Below, in pieces: positions 50,826-58,100 of a stretch of 64,000 nucleotides of DNA (positions within the stretch are counted from its first letter, which is position 1; the number at the start of each line of letters is the position of its first letter). A program made the position numbers and the translations under genes. The stretch comes from an uncultured Oscillospiraceae bacterium. GTDB taxonomy: Bacteria > Bacillota > Clostridia > Oscillospirales > Acutalibacteraceae. The stretch lies in the NCBI GenBank assembly GCA_900540275.1, contig UQFO01000009.1, positions 19,542-83,541 on the forward strand, read 5' to 3'. The notes beneath the pieces were generated by a model, which worked only from the letters and a program-made list of their open reading frames with translations, had not been told where the DNA came from and made no database searches.

Positions 50826-51386
50826 TTATACAGTAGAACCGGCCCTTGCGTAATAATCCGTATCCAGTATGCTTAGGTGGTCGATATTTCTGAATACGCC
50901 GTCCTTGAGGATTTCGCACCGCGCCGTCCCTTCATAAACGAAGCCGCATTTTTCCATCACGCGGAAGGAGGCACGGTTTTCCGACATACAACGGCCGGAT
51001 ATCCGCTTGAGCTTTAACATATCGAATCCATAGCGAAGGATTGCTTCAAGGCATTCTGTAGCGCAGCCTGCGTTCCAGCAGGATGGATTGATAAAATAGC
51101 ATATTTCGGCACGCCGGTTTTCAGGAGAAATGTTTATCAGCCCGATATTGCCAATATAAGCGCCGTTCGTTTTGCTGAAAATACCAAATTCAAACCCGGT
51201 GCCATGCTTTGCGCTGTTTTTCAGGAACCGGAACCACCAGTCCACACGCCCGCGGGGATAAGGATGCGGAATCGCGTAGGTGGTATCATATATTCTTTTT
51301 TGAGAAACGACTTCCCAAACGGCCGCGGCGTCACTGTGCTCGTATGGCCGGATATAAAAGCGCCTCGTCTGAAACAAAGGAAACAT
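50826..51386 (-). CDS. RimJ/RimL-type GNAT acetyltransferase
   Basis: 186 residues. The pattern LFQTRRFYIRPYEHSDAAAVWE at the start and NIGLINISPENRRAEICYFINPSCWNAGCATECLEAILRYGF is the RimJ/RimL (protein N-terminal or ribosomal protein) subgroup of GNAT; GRCMSENRASFRVMEKCGFVYEG completes it. The ATG at 51386 follows AAGGAGG; upstream codons in frame look non-coding. Target unknown. It converges with guaB and diverges from the tRNA pair. Confidence 0.85.
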   Translation of the reverse strand: MFPLFQTRRFYIRPYEHSDAAAVWEVVSQKRIYDTTYAIPHPYPRGRVDWWFRFLKNSAKHGTGFEFGIFSKTNGAYIGNIGLINISPENRRAEICYFINPSCWNAGCATECLEAILRYGFDMLKLKRISGRCMSENRASFRVMEKCGFVYEGTARCEILKDGVFRNIDHLSILDTDYYARAGSTV

Positions 51387-51551
51387 GCAGCGCCTCCTTT
51401 TGGCGAAATAATCTTTGAATTGTAAGGTTATGGAGCCTTGTAATATCAGCAGTATGAAAACCATGTCAGCTTTTGATAAAAACGCGTTCTTTTTCATAAA
51501 ACTGAAATTTTAGCAGAGAATAGGGAATGGGAGAGGAAAAACAAAAAACTG

Positions 51552-51580
51552 TTGACAAATGTATTTGCTTATAATATAAT
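51552..51580 (+). promoter_or_regulatory. promoter of the tRNA-Met/tRNA-Glu unit
   Basis: Perfect TTGACA (51552-51557) and TATAAT (51575-51580) with a 17-base spacer, about 20 bases upstream of the precursor start. Confidence 0.85.
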
Positions 51581-51606
51581 AATTCTTGCTCACTGCGAGC
51601 ATAGAT

Positions 51607-51683
51607 GGCGGAATAGCTCAGCTGGCTAGAGCATTCGGTTCATACCCGAAGTGTCGTAGGTTCAAGTCCTATTTCCGCTACCA
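51607..51683 (+). tRNA. tRNA-Met (CAT), elongator
   Basis: A complete 77-base cloverleaf with encoded CCA. Acceptor GGCGGAA pairs TTCCGCT (first pair G-U). The anticodon loop is TTCATAC between TTCGG and CCGAA, so the anticodon is CAT. The T arm is GTAGG TTCAAGT CCTAT. A paired 1-72 end rules out the initiator. Confidence 0.95.
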
Positions 51684-51686
51684 TAC

Positions 51687-51761
51687 GGCCCGGTGGTCAA
51701 ACGGTTAAGACACCGCCCTTTCACGGCGGTAATACGAGTTCGATTCTCGTCCGGGTCACCA
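51687..51761 (+). tRNA. tRNA-Glu (TTC)
   Basis: A complete 75-base cloverleaf with encoded CCA, three bases after tRNA-Met. Acceptor GGCCCGG pairs CCGGGTC; the anticodon loop CTTTCAC between CCGCC and GGCGG gives TTC. The T arm is CGAGT TCGATTC TCG. Confidence 0.95.
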
Positions 51762-51762
51762 C

Positions 51763-51800
51763 ATCGGAGCAAAGTGCGCTTTGCTCCGATTTTTTTTGTA
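51763..51800 (+). terminator. terminator of the tRNA unit
   Basis: ATCGGAGCAAAG and CTTTGCTCCGAT around TGCG, followed by TTTTTTT. Confidence 0.9.
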
Positions 51801-51912
51801 AAAATATAGGAGCGTTATCTGCTTCCCATACCCTGTAAACCATTACGGTTTGCGGGGCGTTTTAATTCAACACCCGTTTTTTATAAGGATAGAACGGGAA
51901 GGGGAGAGTGGG

Positions 51913-52428
51913 TTAAGGCTCCTTTTTCTGGTCAAAATTGAGCGTAAGCCGGCCCTGCTCCGGGACAAAATGCCTGACCCGTACGCCTGCTGCTTGAAAT
52001 AAACGCTTTGAAGCGCGCACGTTGTCCAGCTCTGCGTATTTGTCGTCAAGATAAATGACCTCGCGGATGCCGGCCTGGATAATTGCTTTGGCGCAGCCGC
52101 TGCACGGGAATAGCGAAACATAAATTTTTGCGCCGTTTAAATTCCTGCCCTGCGCGCCGACGATTGCGTTGAGCTCCGCACACATGACATAAGAATATTT
52201 TGTGTCAAAATCGCTTCCCTCGCGCTCCCATGGAAAATCTTCATCCCGGCATCCGCGGGGCAGGCCGTTATAGCCGCTCGACAGGATGATATTTTCTGGA
52301 TAACCATGCAGCCCTGTGCTTACGATGCAGGCGCCGACCTGGGTATGCGGGTCCTTGCTGCGCTGTGCGGAAAGAAGGGCGATTCCCATAAAATAGGTAT
52401 CCCAGGAAATATAGTCCATCCGTTTCAT
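51913..52428 (-). CDS. comEB: deoxycytidylate deaminase-like protein
   Basis: 171 residues of the zinc-dependent cytidine/dCMP deaminase fold. dCMP deaminases supply dUMP for thymidylate synthesis. The start WDTYFMGIALLSAQRSKDP, HTQVGACIV, the zinc motif CAELNAI (Cys, Ala, Glu) and FPCSGCAKAI (PCxxC) are in order. Most dCMP deaminases have His in HAE; here it is Cys. The long YPENIILSSGYNGLPRG insert is typical of the dCMP group. The symbol is by similarity to the Bacillus enzyme; role in competence is not implied. Confidence 0.82.
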   Translation of the reverse strand: MKRMDYISWDTYFMGIALLSAQRSKDPHTQVGACIVSTGLHGYPENIILSSGYNGLPRGCRDEDFPWEREGSDFDTKYSYVMCAELNAIVGAQGRNLNGAKIYVSLFPCSGCAKAIIQAGIREVIYLDDKYAELDNVRASKRLFQAAGVRVRHFVPEQGRLTLNFDQKKEP

Positions 52429-52988
52429 ATTGAAACCTCTTTTCTAAGACTTATCTTAAACAGAAATGCTTATATTAAATGAATGCAGCCCGACAAAGCA
52501 AATATATGCGCCCGGCAGGCCTGAAATACCGGCAGCGGTTTTTACACAGTGGTAAGGCAGATTAGGGGCAAGGTTTTGGAACACACTGTTAACCAATTCA
52601 GGAAAGGCAGCGGCTTGTATGAACCGTAATAATAAGCGTCCTCCGCTTAAAATTATTCTACCCCTATATTTTAGCATAAAAAGTCGAAAAATAGGATATT
52701 TGATTAGGCAGGAAAGGAAATTTTATCCTGACAGAAAAAAGCGGCGAAGGTTTTTCCATTTAGAACACATTATAATTTTATCACGGTTTGGGCAAAAAGA
52801 GTTGGTAGGAGAAATATTTTCTCCTAAATAAGAGGATAACAATTAAAACGGGCAAGAAAAAAGTCCCGCACAGCGGAACTTTAAAGTTTTAACAGATTCA
52901 TTGGAAAAGAAAAGGTTACGGTGCCTGAGCCGGTGATATACAGAAGGTTATCTATATTATAAGGGGCCTTTCTGAATTTGACGCCCCG
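52429..52988. other. about 560 bases without a supported gene
   Basis: Mostly AT-rich. Short open frames exist (for example 52619-52831) but lack ribosome sites and recognisable products. GTCCCGCACAGCGG at about 52862 has no matching stem nearby. No known RNA or repeat class seen. Confidence 0.45.
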
Positions 52989-53897
52989 TTATAAAGGGAA
53001 ACTCCATAAATCGGCAAGTATTTTCAATTGTACATACGCAACAGCCAGGGGAACCGCGGCGGTGAACAGATCAAATAGGGTCGATTGATACTTGCCGCCG
53101 GGCAATCGTGCCAGCAGTACAAACGGCCTGCCAAATGCGTCCTTATGGAACTGGCAGCCTGAAAACATGAACATAAACGAGGCGAGCAGGTTACACAGCG
53201 CAGACAAGAAGAAGGTCGGAACAGATATTATCTTTATCCATCCAAATATAAGATGCAGCAACAGCGCTGTGGGATAAAGGACTGTAAAAACCCGGTTAAT
53301 AAAATAGATTGCTCCCAGGCCGTATTTTTCATGGAGCGCCTGATACCACCAGAAGTTTGCCTTTCCCTTTTTCAGCTTTCTTATCATGGTTTTACTGATT
53401 CTTTTTTGCCGCAGCCAAATATCGGCTGCGCCGCGGAACAAGGCGTAATAAAGAGGCGGGAGGCATAAAAGCAGAAGATATAAGAAATAAAAGGAAACCA
53501 TGCGTTTGTCAAACAGAGCGGAAAATTCGACGTCAAACAGCGGCAAAAGGCTCGCGGCGACCATAGCGGCGCCGACCGTAAAGGACAGCATTGTCAAAAG
53601 ATGGCCAAGATATTGTTCCATCCACGCGGCGGCGATATTATATAGCCCGATTCCAAAAACAAACGCGCCCGCAAATCCAAGCATCAGCCAGGGGCTGTTT
53701 GGCGCATGGAAAACACCGCCGGCAATTACCAAATAAAGAAAGGGCGGCAGCAGCATTGAAATCGCCGCGCAGGTCGTTATGATTCTATATTCGCGCGGAT
53801 GTTCCGCCCGAAACCGGGTACTTCCGGCTGGCGAAAAAAAACGCAGCCCGCCCTTTGGCCATGTTTTATTGAATTTTGGCTTGAGTTGGTTTCCCAC
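52989..53897 (-). CDS. multi-pass membrane protein of unknown function
   Basis: 302 residues. After a basic N-terminal segment (KPKFNKTWPKGGLRFF) there are about seven hydrophobic segments, e.g. IITTCAAISMLLPPFLYLVIAG, WLMLGFAGAFVFGIGLYNIAA, LLTMLSFTVGAAMVAASLLPLF, FYFLYLLLLCLPPLYYALF. The loop WLRQKRISKTMIRKLKKGK is strongly basic. No family recognised. GTG at 53897 is used: GGAGGG lies about eight bases upstream; the frame is open 29 codons further with no ribosome site. Confidence 0.6.
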   Translation of the reverse strand: MGNQLKPKFNKTWPKGGLRFFSPAGSTRFRAEHPREYRIITTCAAISMLLPPFLYLVIAGGVFHAPNSPWLMLGFAGAFVFGIGLYNIAAAWMEQYLGHLLTMLSFTVGAAMVAASLLPLFDVEFSALFDKRMVSFYFLYLLLLCLPPLYYALFRGAADIWLRQKRISKTMIRKLKKGKANFWWYQALHEKYGLGAIYFINRVFTVLYPTALLLHLIFGWIKIISVPTFFLSALCNLLASFMFMFSGCQFHKDAFGRPFVLLARLPGGKYQSTLFDLFTAAVPLAVAYVQLKILADLWSFPL

Positions 53898-54127
53898 GCG
53901 AACCACCCTCCTATAAAAACCTTTCGTTCTATCATAGCATAGATTTACGCGGGAATCAAAAAAGCCAGGCCGGATATTAGCCATCCAAAACGGCGCGTTG
54001 GCCGGGGAGCAAAGCCGGCTGTTCCTACATGCTGCGCCAGATATAAAAAACGGTTGAAAAAGGCCTCCGCAAGGAGCGCGCGAAATGCAACCGCCGTTTA
54101 TTATGGATAGGTGATGAAAAACCTGTT

Positions 54128-54325
54128 TTATTTATTTGCAGTGTGCGCGGTGTACTTCTCCTTATTATGAAAGGTTTTTATGCGTTTTTGTTTGTTTTGG
54201 TACATTTTTTCATCGGCACGCCAAATCAGCTGGTCAATGATGTCCGCCTGGTCATGCTCATATTTTTCATATCCTGCGCTAACCGAAACCTGGTACGGCA
54301 AATCCTTTGATAAAATAGAAAACAA
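54128..54325 (-). pseudogene. C-terminal remnant of a GGDEF (diguanylate cyclase) domain
   Basis: Sixty-five open codons. LPYQVSVSAGYEKYEHDQ, then DIIDQLIWRADEKMYQNKQKR is the last strand and final helix (ADxKMYxNKxxR) of a GGDEF domain. The GG[DE]EF active site and everything before it are missing. The open frame begins inside the terminator of tRNA-Leu, so it has no promoter or start of its own. Probably left over from a rearrangement at the tRNA gene. Confidence 0.75.
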
Positions 54326-54364
54326 AAGAAGTCGACTGTATAAACAATCGACTTCTTTTGTTTT
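54319..54364 (-). terminator. terminator of tRNA-Leu
   Basis: AAAACAAAAGAAGTCGA (54319-54335) and TCGACTTCTTTTGTTTT (54348-54364) are perfect 17-bp arms. Confidence 0.85.
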
Positions 54365-54367
54365 TTG

Positions 54368-54672
54368 TGGTGCCGCTGACCGGACTTGAACCGGTACGGA
54401 GTCGCCCCCGAGGGATTTTCTTACTACTCTATGTTGCCATAGCCGCCCGTATTGGGCGTTGTAGTCTGGACTTTATCTTCACCTTAGATATTTTCCTTAG
54501 GTGCGCGCCGTCAAGTCTCTACACGTTCCTAGAGGGGGAGCCCCTTAGGCTTCGCTCGGTATTGTCCCCTATGGGGGAGTTCCACCGAATTTGACGCGAT
54601 TCACACGGACAGTTTCCCGTTCCGGTGCTCAAATTCTAAGTCCCTTGTGTCTGCCTATTCCACCACAGCGGC
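54368..54672 (-). tRNA. tRNA-Leu (TAA) split by a group I intron
   Basis: Exon 1 (54672-54638) runs from GCCGCTG to GGGACTT and exon 2 (54419-54368) from AAAATCCCT to CAGCGGC plus an encoded ACCA. Spliced, they make an 87-base class II tRNA with acceptor GCCGCTG/CAGCGGC, anticodon stem AGGGA/TCCCT and loop CTTAAAA, anticodon TAA. The long variable arm CGGGGGCGACTCCG and T arm ACCGG TTCAAGT CCGGT are intact. The 218-base insert sits between the first and second anticodon base, the position of the intron in cyanobacterial and plastid tRNA-Leu(UAA). Exon 1 ends in T and the intron in G, as group I splice sites require. Confidence 0.92.
54420..54637 (-). other. group I intron (IC3-like) in tRNA-Leu(UAA)
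   Basis: 218 bases, no open frame. Core segments in order on the minus strand: the Q-like segment GGACAATACCGAGCGAAGCC (54567-54548), the R segment GTGTAGAGACTTGACGG (54524-54508) and the S segment AAGATAAAGTCC (54479-54468). The start TTTGAGCACCGG...GTCCGTGTG...GTCAAATTC has the same layout as plastid trnL introns (TTGAGCC...AAGTG...TTCAAATTC). It should self-splice; a homing endonuclease is absent. Confidence 0.88.
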
Positions 54673-54826
54673 ATATCTTTGCAGCCATATCCAAGGATTG
54701 ACAACGGGTATTATAGCATGAGGATTAGGAAAAATCAAGACGAAACCCGCCGGCGGGCAAAAAACAACCGCCGGCGGGAACGGCCAACCTGGTTTTTTCA
54801 ATAAACAAAAAGAAAAACCGTTCGCG

Positions 54827-55783
54827 TTATTCCTTCGCAAGGAAGGCCGCGCCGATAATGCCGGCGTCATTGCCGAGCTCCGCCGTACAGATAACCGTCT
54901 GTTTGTCGTTGTGCTTGGTATAGCGTTCCTGCTCTACCAGCGTGCGCAGGGGGGAGAGCAGCGTCTCGCCCTCGCGGCTGATGCCGCCGCCGATACATAG
55001 TACATCCGGCTGGAATATATTGATTGCGTTGACGATACCGCACGCAAGGTAGGAAATATACTTTTCCACAACCGCGGTTCCTGCGGCGTCGCCCGCGCGC
55101 ATCGCGTTAAAGGCGGTCAGGCCGCTTACCTTGTTCAGGTCGCCGTTTACCTGCTTAAGCATATAGGACGAATCAGGCCGTTCGGATAAGATTGCCTCCT
55201 TCGTCATATTGATTAGCCCGGTGGCGGAAGAATACGTTTCCCAGCAGCCTTTTCTTCCGCAGGTGCAGTCCCTTCCGTTATATACGATAACCATATGGCC
55301 CATCTCCGCGCCCGCATAGTTGGAGCCGCTGTAAATTTTCCCATTGATAATAATGCCCGCGCCTACGCCAGTGCCGAGCGTAATCGCGATAGCGTTTGTA
55401 GCTCCCTTCGCGGCGCCCGCCAGGAACTCGCCATACGCAGCCGCGTTCGCGTCGTTTTCTATCAAGACCTTTTTGCCCAGGCGCTCCTCCATCATTTTGA
55501 CGATTTCCCAGTTATGCAGGAACAGATTCGTGGAAAACTCAACAATTCCGGTTTTTGGATTGACAGCGCCCGGCACGCCGATTCCGACAACCTCAATATC
55601 ATCCATCGTCAGCTTTGCCTTTTTCAGCGCGCGTTGGGCCATCAGCGCCATAGAATCACAAATTTCAGATTCAGGGCGGGGCACGGCGGTTTTACAGTCC
55701 GCCTTCGCAACAATTTTATACTTTTCATCGACGACGCCGGCGACAATGTTTGTACCGCCCAAATCGATACCCAGATAATACAT
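54827..55783 (-). CDS. glkA: ROK-family glucokinase
   Basis: Phosphorylates glucose to glucose-6-phosphate with ATP. 318 residues. The phosphate-1 motif GIDLGGTNIVAGVVD opens the protein; NDANAAAYGEF carries the catalytic Asp, ITLGTGVGAGIIING is phosphate 2, and GAEMGHMVI followed by CTCGRKGCWE is the ROK zinc motif. C-terminal GGGISREGE and ELGNDAGIIGAAFLA complete it. Substrate is inferred from the closest family, other sugars are possible. AGGAGG precedes the ATG. A lone gene. Confidence 0.9.
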   Translation of the reverse strand: MYYLGIDLGGTNIVAGVVDEKYKIVAKADCKTAVPRPESEICDSMALMAQRALKKAKLTMDDIEVVGIGVPGAVNPKTGIVEFSTNLFLHNWEIVKMMEERLGKKVLIENDANAAAYGEFLAGAAKGATNAIAITLGTGVGAGIIINGKIYSGSNYAGAEMGHMVIVYNGRDCTCGRKGCWETYSSATGLINMTKEAILSERPDSSYMLKQVNGDLNKVSGLTAFNAMRAGDAAGTAVVEKYISYLACGIVNAINIFQPDVLCIGGGISREGETLLSPLRTLVEQERYTKHNDKQTVICTAELGNDAGIIGAAFLAKE

Positions 55784-56370
55784 AAATGAACCTCCTGCAT
55801 GTTAAATGTTCTTACAGCACCGCAGGGAACCATCCCCGGGAATCATGTGACAACATTATAGCATATCGTAAATTTGTTATAAAGAGCTTGAATAAAAAAA
55901 TTATTAATTTATATTCTTTTGCTAATTTAGTGTACCCCAAAATAGAACAATTGAACAGCTGTTTTAACGCCGCGCGCAAATACCGGTTGCGTAATTTGTG
56001 GAATATTCAGCGGCTTCCGGTGCGGTATGCCATTCACAGCCGACGCAGGGCAAATCATTGGCAAAGACGGAATGACTCCCTTTCGTGTTATCATTCAAAA
56101 AGGGAACCATGATTTTATTTTTTTCTCGGTTTCTCCATCTAATACGCTAAGCAGGCATGATTCAGGCCACAAAAAAGGGGGCTGAAAGCATGTCGCTTTC
56201 TTTTCCTATATATAAGGAAAAGAAAAGACGGCTCTTGTCCATTTATATTCCTGTACATGGGATAAAATGAAAAAAATTTAAAAATAGGGAACGAGTATTT
56301 AAGAGATTAGACGAGTAAATGGAAGATTTAAAGAGATAATAAACAGATAAATTAAATTCATAGCAAAAAA
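55784..56370. other. about 590 bases without a supported gene
   Basis: AT-rich. One clear structure: a perfect 11-bp inverted repeat TTTCTTTTCCT / AGGAAAAGAAA (56197-56225) around ATATATA. The stretch TCCCTTT...AAAAGGGA at about 56078-56104 can also fold. No ribosome sites or known products. Confidence 0.45.
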
Positions 56371-56373
56371 GTG

Positions 56374-56402
56374 TTGACTTGGAAAGGGCGCTGTGCTATT
56401 AT
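56374..56402 (+). promoter_or_regulatory. promoter of rplM-rpsI
   Basis: TTGACT (56374-56379) and TATTAT (56397-56402) with a 17-base spacer. Confidence 0.8.
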
Positions 56403-56409
56403 CTATTTT

Positions 56410-56470
56410 GCAGCTCAGCGCCCGGCGGGAAACCGCGGCACGGGCGGCTTGAAGATACAAAGAACAGGAG
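56410..56470 (+). ncRNA. putative L13 leader (autoregulatory 5' UTR)
   Basis: GCGCCCGGCGG-GAAA-CCGCGGCACGGGCGGC (56418-56449) folds into a hairpin with GCCCG/CGGGC and GCGG/CCGC stems, followed by TTGAAGATAC and the GGAGG ribosome site. This resembles the leader described before rplM in Firmicutes, thought to bind L13; the assignment is from memory of the pattern. Confidence 0.5.
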
Positions 56471-56478
56471 GAATAAGC

Positions 56479-56904
56479 ATGTCCACATATATGGCGAAAA
56501 AAGGCGAAGTCGAGCGCAAGTGGTATGTAATCGATGCGGCGGGCAAGCCCCTTGGCCGTGTAGCAGCCCAGGCTGCCACCTTGCTCAGAGGCAAAAACAA
56601 GCCCACGTTTACCCCGCATGTCGACTGCGGCGACCATGTTATCATCATCAACTGCACGGACGTTGTTTTAACCGGAAAAAAGCTCACACAGAAGTACTAC
56701 TACCGCCACACGGGTTATATCGGCCATCTTAAGGCGACCAGATACGACACCCTCATGGCGCAGAAGCCTGAAAAGGCGATGGAGCTTGCGGTCAAGGGAA
56801 TGATTCCGTCAAATACCATCGGCAGGGCGGCTATGCTCAGGCTGAAGGTTTACGCAGGCTCCGAGCATAAGCACCAGGCGCAGAAGCCTGAAATTTTAGA
56901 TTAA
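56479..56904 (+). CDS. rplM: 50S ribosomal protein L13
   Basis: 141 residues, standard length. STYMAKKGEVERKWYVIDAAG, LGRVAAQAATLLRGKNKPTFTPHVDCGD and MIPSNTIGRAAMLRLKVYAG are typical L13. The ATG at 56479 follows AGGAGGA. Next gene rpsI follows after 17 bases, the conserved pair. Confidence 0.97.
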   Translation: MSTYMAKKGEVERKWYVIDAAGKPLGRVAAQAATLLRGKNKPTFTPHVDCGDHVIIINCTDVVLTGKKLTQKYYYRHTGYIGHLKATRYDTLMAQKPEKAMELAVKGMIPSNTIGRAAMLRLKVYAGSEHKHQAQKPEILD

Positions 56905-56921
56905 GGAAGGAGGCACTTTAC

Positions 56922-57323
56922 ATGTACGATAAAGCACCCTATTTTTACGGCACAGGCAGAAGGAAAAGCTCCGTTGCCAGAGTCAGACTCTATCAGGGAA
57001 CAGGTAAAATCACCATTAACGACAGGGATATCGACGATTATTTCGGTCTGGAAACATTAAAGCTGATTGTAAGACAGCCTCTTGCCTTGACCGAGACAGG
57101 CGAGAAGTTCGACGTAGTCTGCAGAGTAGCGGGCGGCGGCGTAACAGGCCAGGCGGGCGCAATCCGCCACGGTATCTCCAGGGCGCTGCTCCAGTATGAC
57201 AGCGAGGCTCTGAGAGGCAAACTGAAAAAAGCCGGGTTCCTCACTCGTGACCCGAGAATGAAGGAACGTAAGAAATACGGTCTTAAGGCGGCCCGTAGGG
57301 CGCCGCAGTTCTCCAAGAGATAA
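56922..57323 (+). CDS. rpsI: 30S ribosomal protein S9
   Basis: 133 residues. GTGRRKSSVARVRLYQGTGKI at the start, GGGVTGQAGAIRHGISRALL in the middle, and the invariant C-terminal QFSKR that reaches the decoding site. Co-transcribed with rplM. Confidence 0.97.
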   Translation: MYDKAPYFYGTGRRKSSVARVRLYQGTGKITINDRDIDDYFGLETLKLIVRQPLALTETGEKFDVVCRVAGGGVTGQAGAIRHGISRALLQYDSEALRGKLKKAGFLTRDPRMKERKKYGLKAARRAPQFSKR

Positions 57324-57427
57324 TCTGGGACGGGAAAGAGATTATTTCAGCGGCGCATTCTTACCGCCGTTTGGCGAACTGAATATATATAAGCTTGAAA
57401 TAGAAAGAATTCACATCAACGAACGGA

Positions 57428-57477
57428 AAAGAAGAGGCGCTTTCGGCATGGGTCCGAAAGCGCCCTCTTCTTTTTTT
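57428..57477 (+). terminator. terminator of rplM-rpsI
   Basis: AAGAGGCGCTTTCGG and CCGAAAGCGCCCTCTT with one bulge around a CATGGGT loop, followed by TTTTTTT. Confidence 0.85.
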
Positions 57478-57952
57478 GGGCCTGTTTTCCCGAGAGCCCT
57501 GTGACAGGTTTGATTCATCCGTTACACCGATGTTACAAATCATTTGCTAACCTTATCAGGAGAGGAATTAATTAGGACGTTTTTTTGGAATATGCTTTCT
57601 GCCCCACGCGTATAATTTTTCAAAAAAAGGAAAAACGAACATTTATTTGTTTTGGTTTTTTCTTTTAAAAACGACAAAATACGTGCCAAAAATGGCTTTG
57701 TAATGGGATTTTTAGACTGCCCCTGCTATTCATTTTATGCGGTAAAGATTCATCTGATACACGAATGTAATGAATGGTTACCGGTTTGTAACCGTTCTTT
57801 TTTCACATTTTGCACAGAAAAAGAAAACTAATTTCTAATTAAGAAAAATAAAACCTCGAATTTCTTGAAATCTTTCACAAAAATTTGCCCTTCCGTCTTT
57901 TTTCGTCAAAAAAATTTTGGAGAATTATACAAAAAAACAGTTGCTTCTCTGT
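57478..57952. other. AT-rich gap with an orphan terminator
   Basis: No gene seen in about 470 bases. GAATGGTTAC (57772-57781) and GTAACCGTTC (57788-57797) form a 10-bp stem followed by TTTTTT, an intrinsic terminator with no recognised gene before it. Confidence 0.5.
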
Positions 57953-57981
57953 TTGACATCACGAAAGCACGCTCATATAAT
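57953..57981 (+). promoter_or_regulatory. promoter of the G5/3D-domain gene
   Basis: Perfect TTGACA (57953-57958) and TATAAT (57976-57981), 17-base spacer, leaving a 5' leader of about 110 bases. Confidence 0.85.
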
Positions 57982-57989
57982 GCAAAGCA

Positions 57990-58085
57990 GTAGGACAAAT
58001 ACCGATAAGTCCTTTGCCGGCTGGTAAATCCACTCTTTCTGAAAAAGAAGGAATCAGGTTGGACCGGCAAATACAAGACGATAAG
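57990..58085 (+). ncRNA. structured 5' leader of the G5/3D-domain gene
   Basis: GGAC...GTCC (about 57994-58013) is followed by a long stem TTTGCCGG (about 58014) with CCGGCAAA (about 58064) enclosing CTTTCT-GAAA-AAGAAG. It does not match the c-di-AMP (ydaO), c-di-GMP or other riboswitch patterns I know. Confidence 0.35.
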
Positions 58086-58100
58086 GAGTTCTATATTTTT

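Noticed and set aside
52619..52831. 70-codon open frame between two minus-strand genes
   Set aside because: No ribosome site, no recognisable product, AT-rich codons; left as non-coding.
57990..58100. c-di-AMP (ydaO) riboswitch
   Set aside because: The conserved ydaO core segments are not present and the leader is too short.
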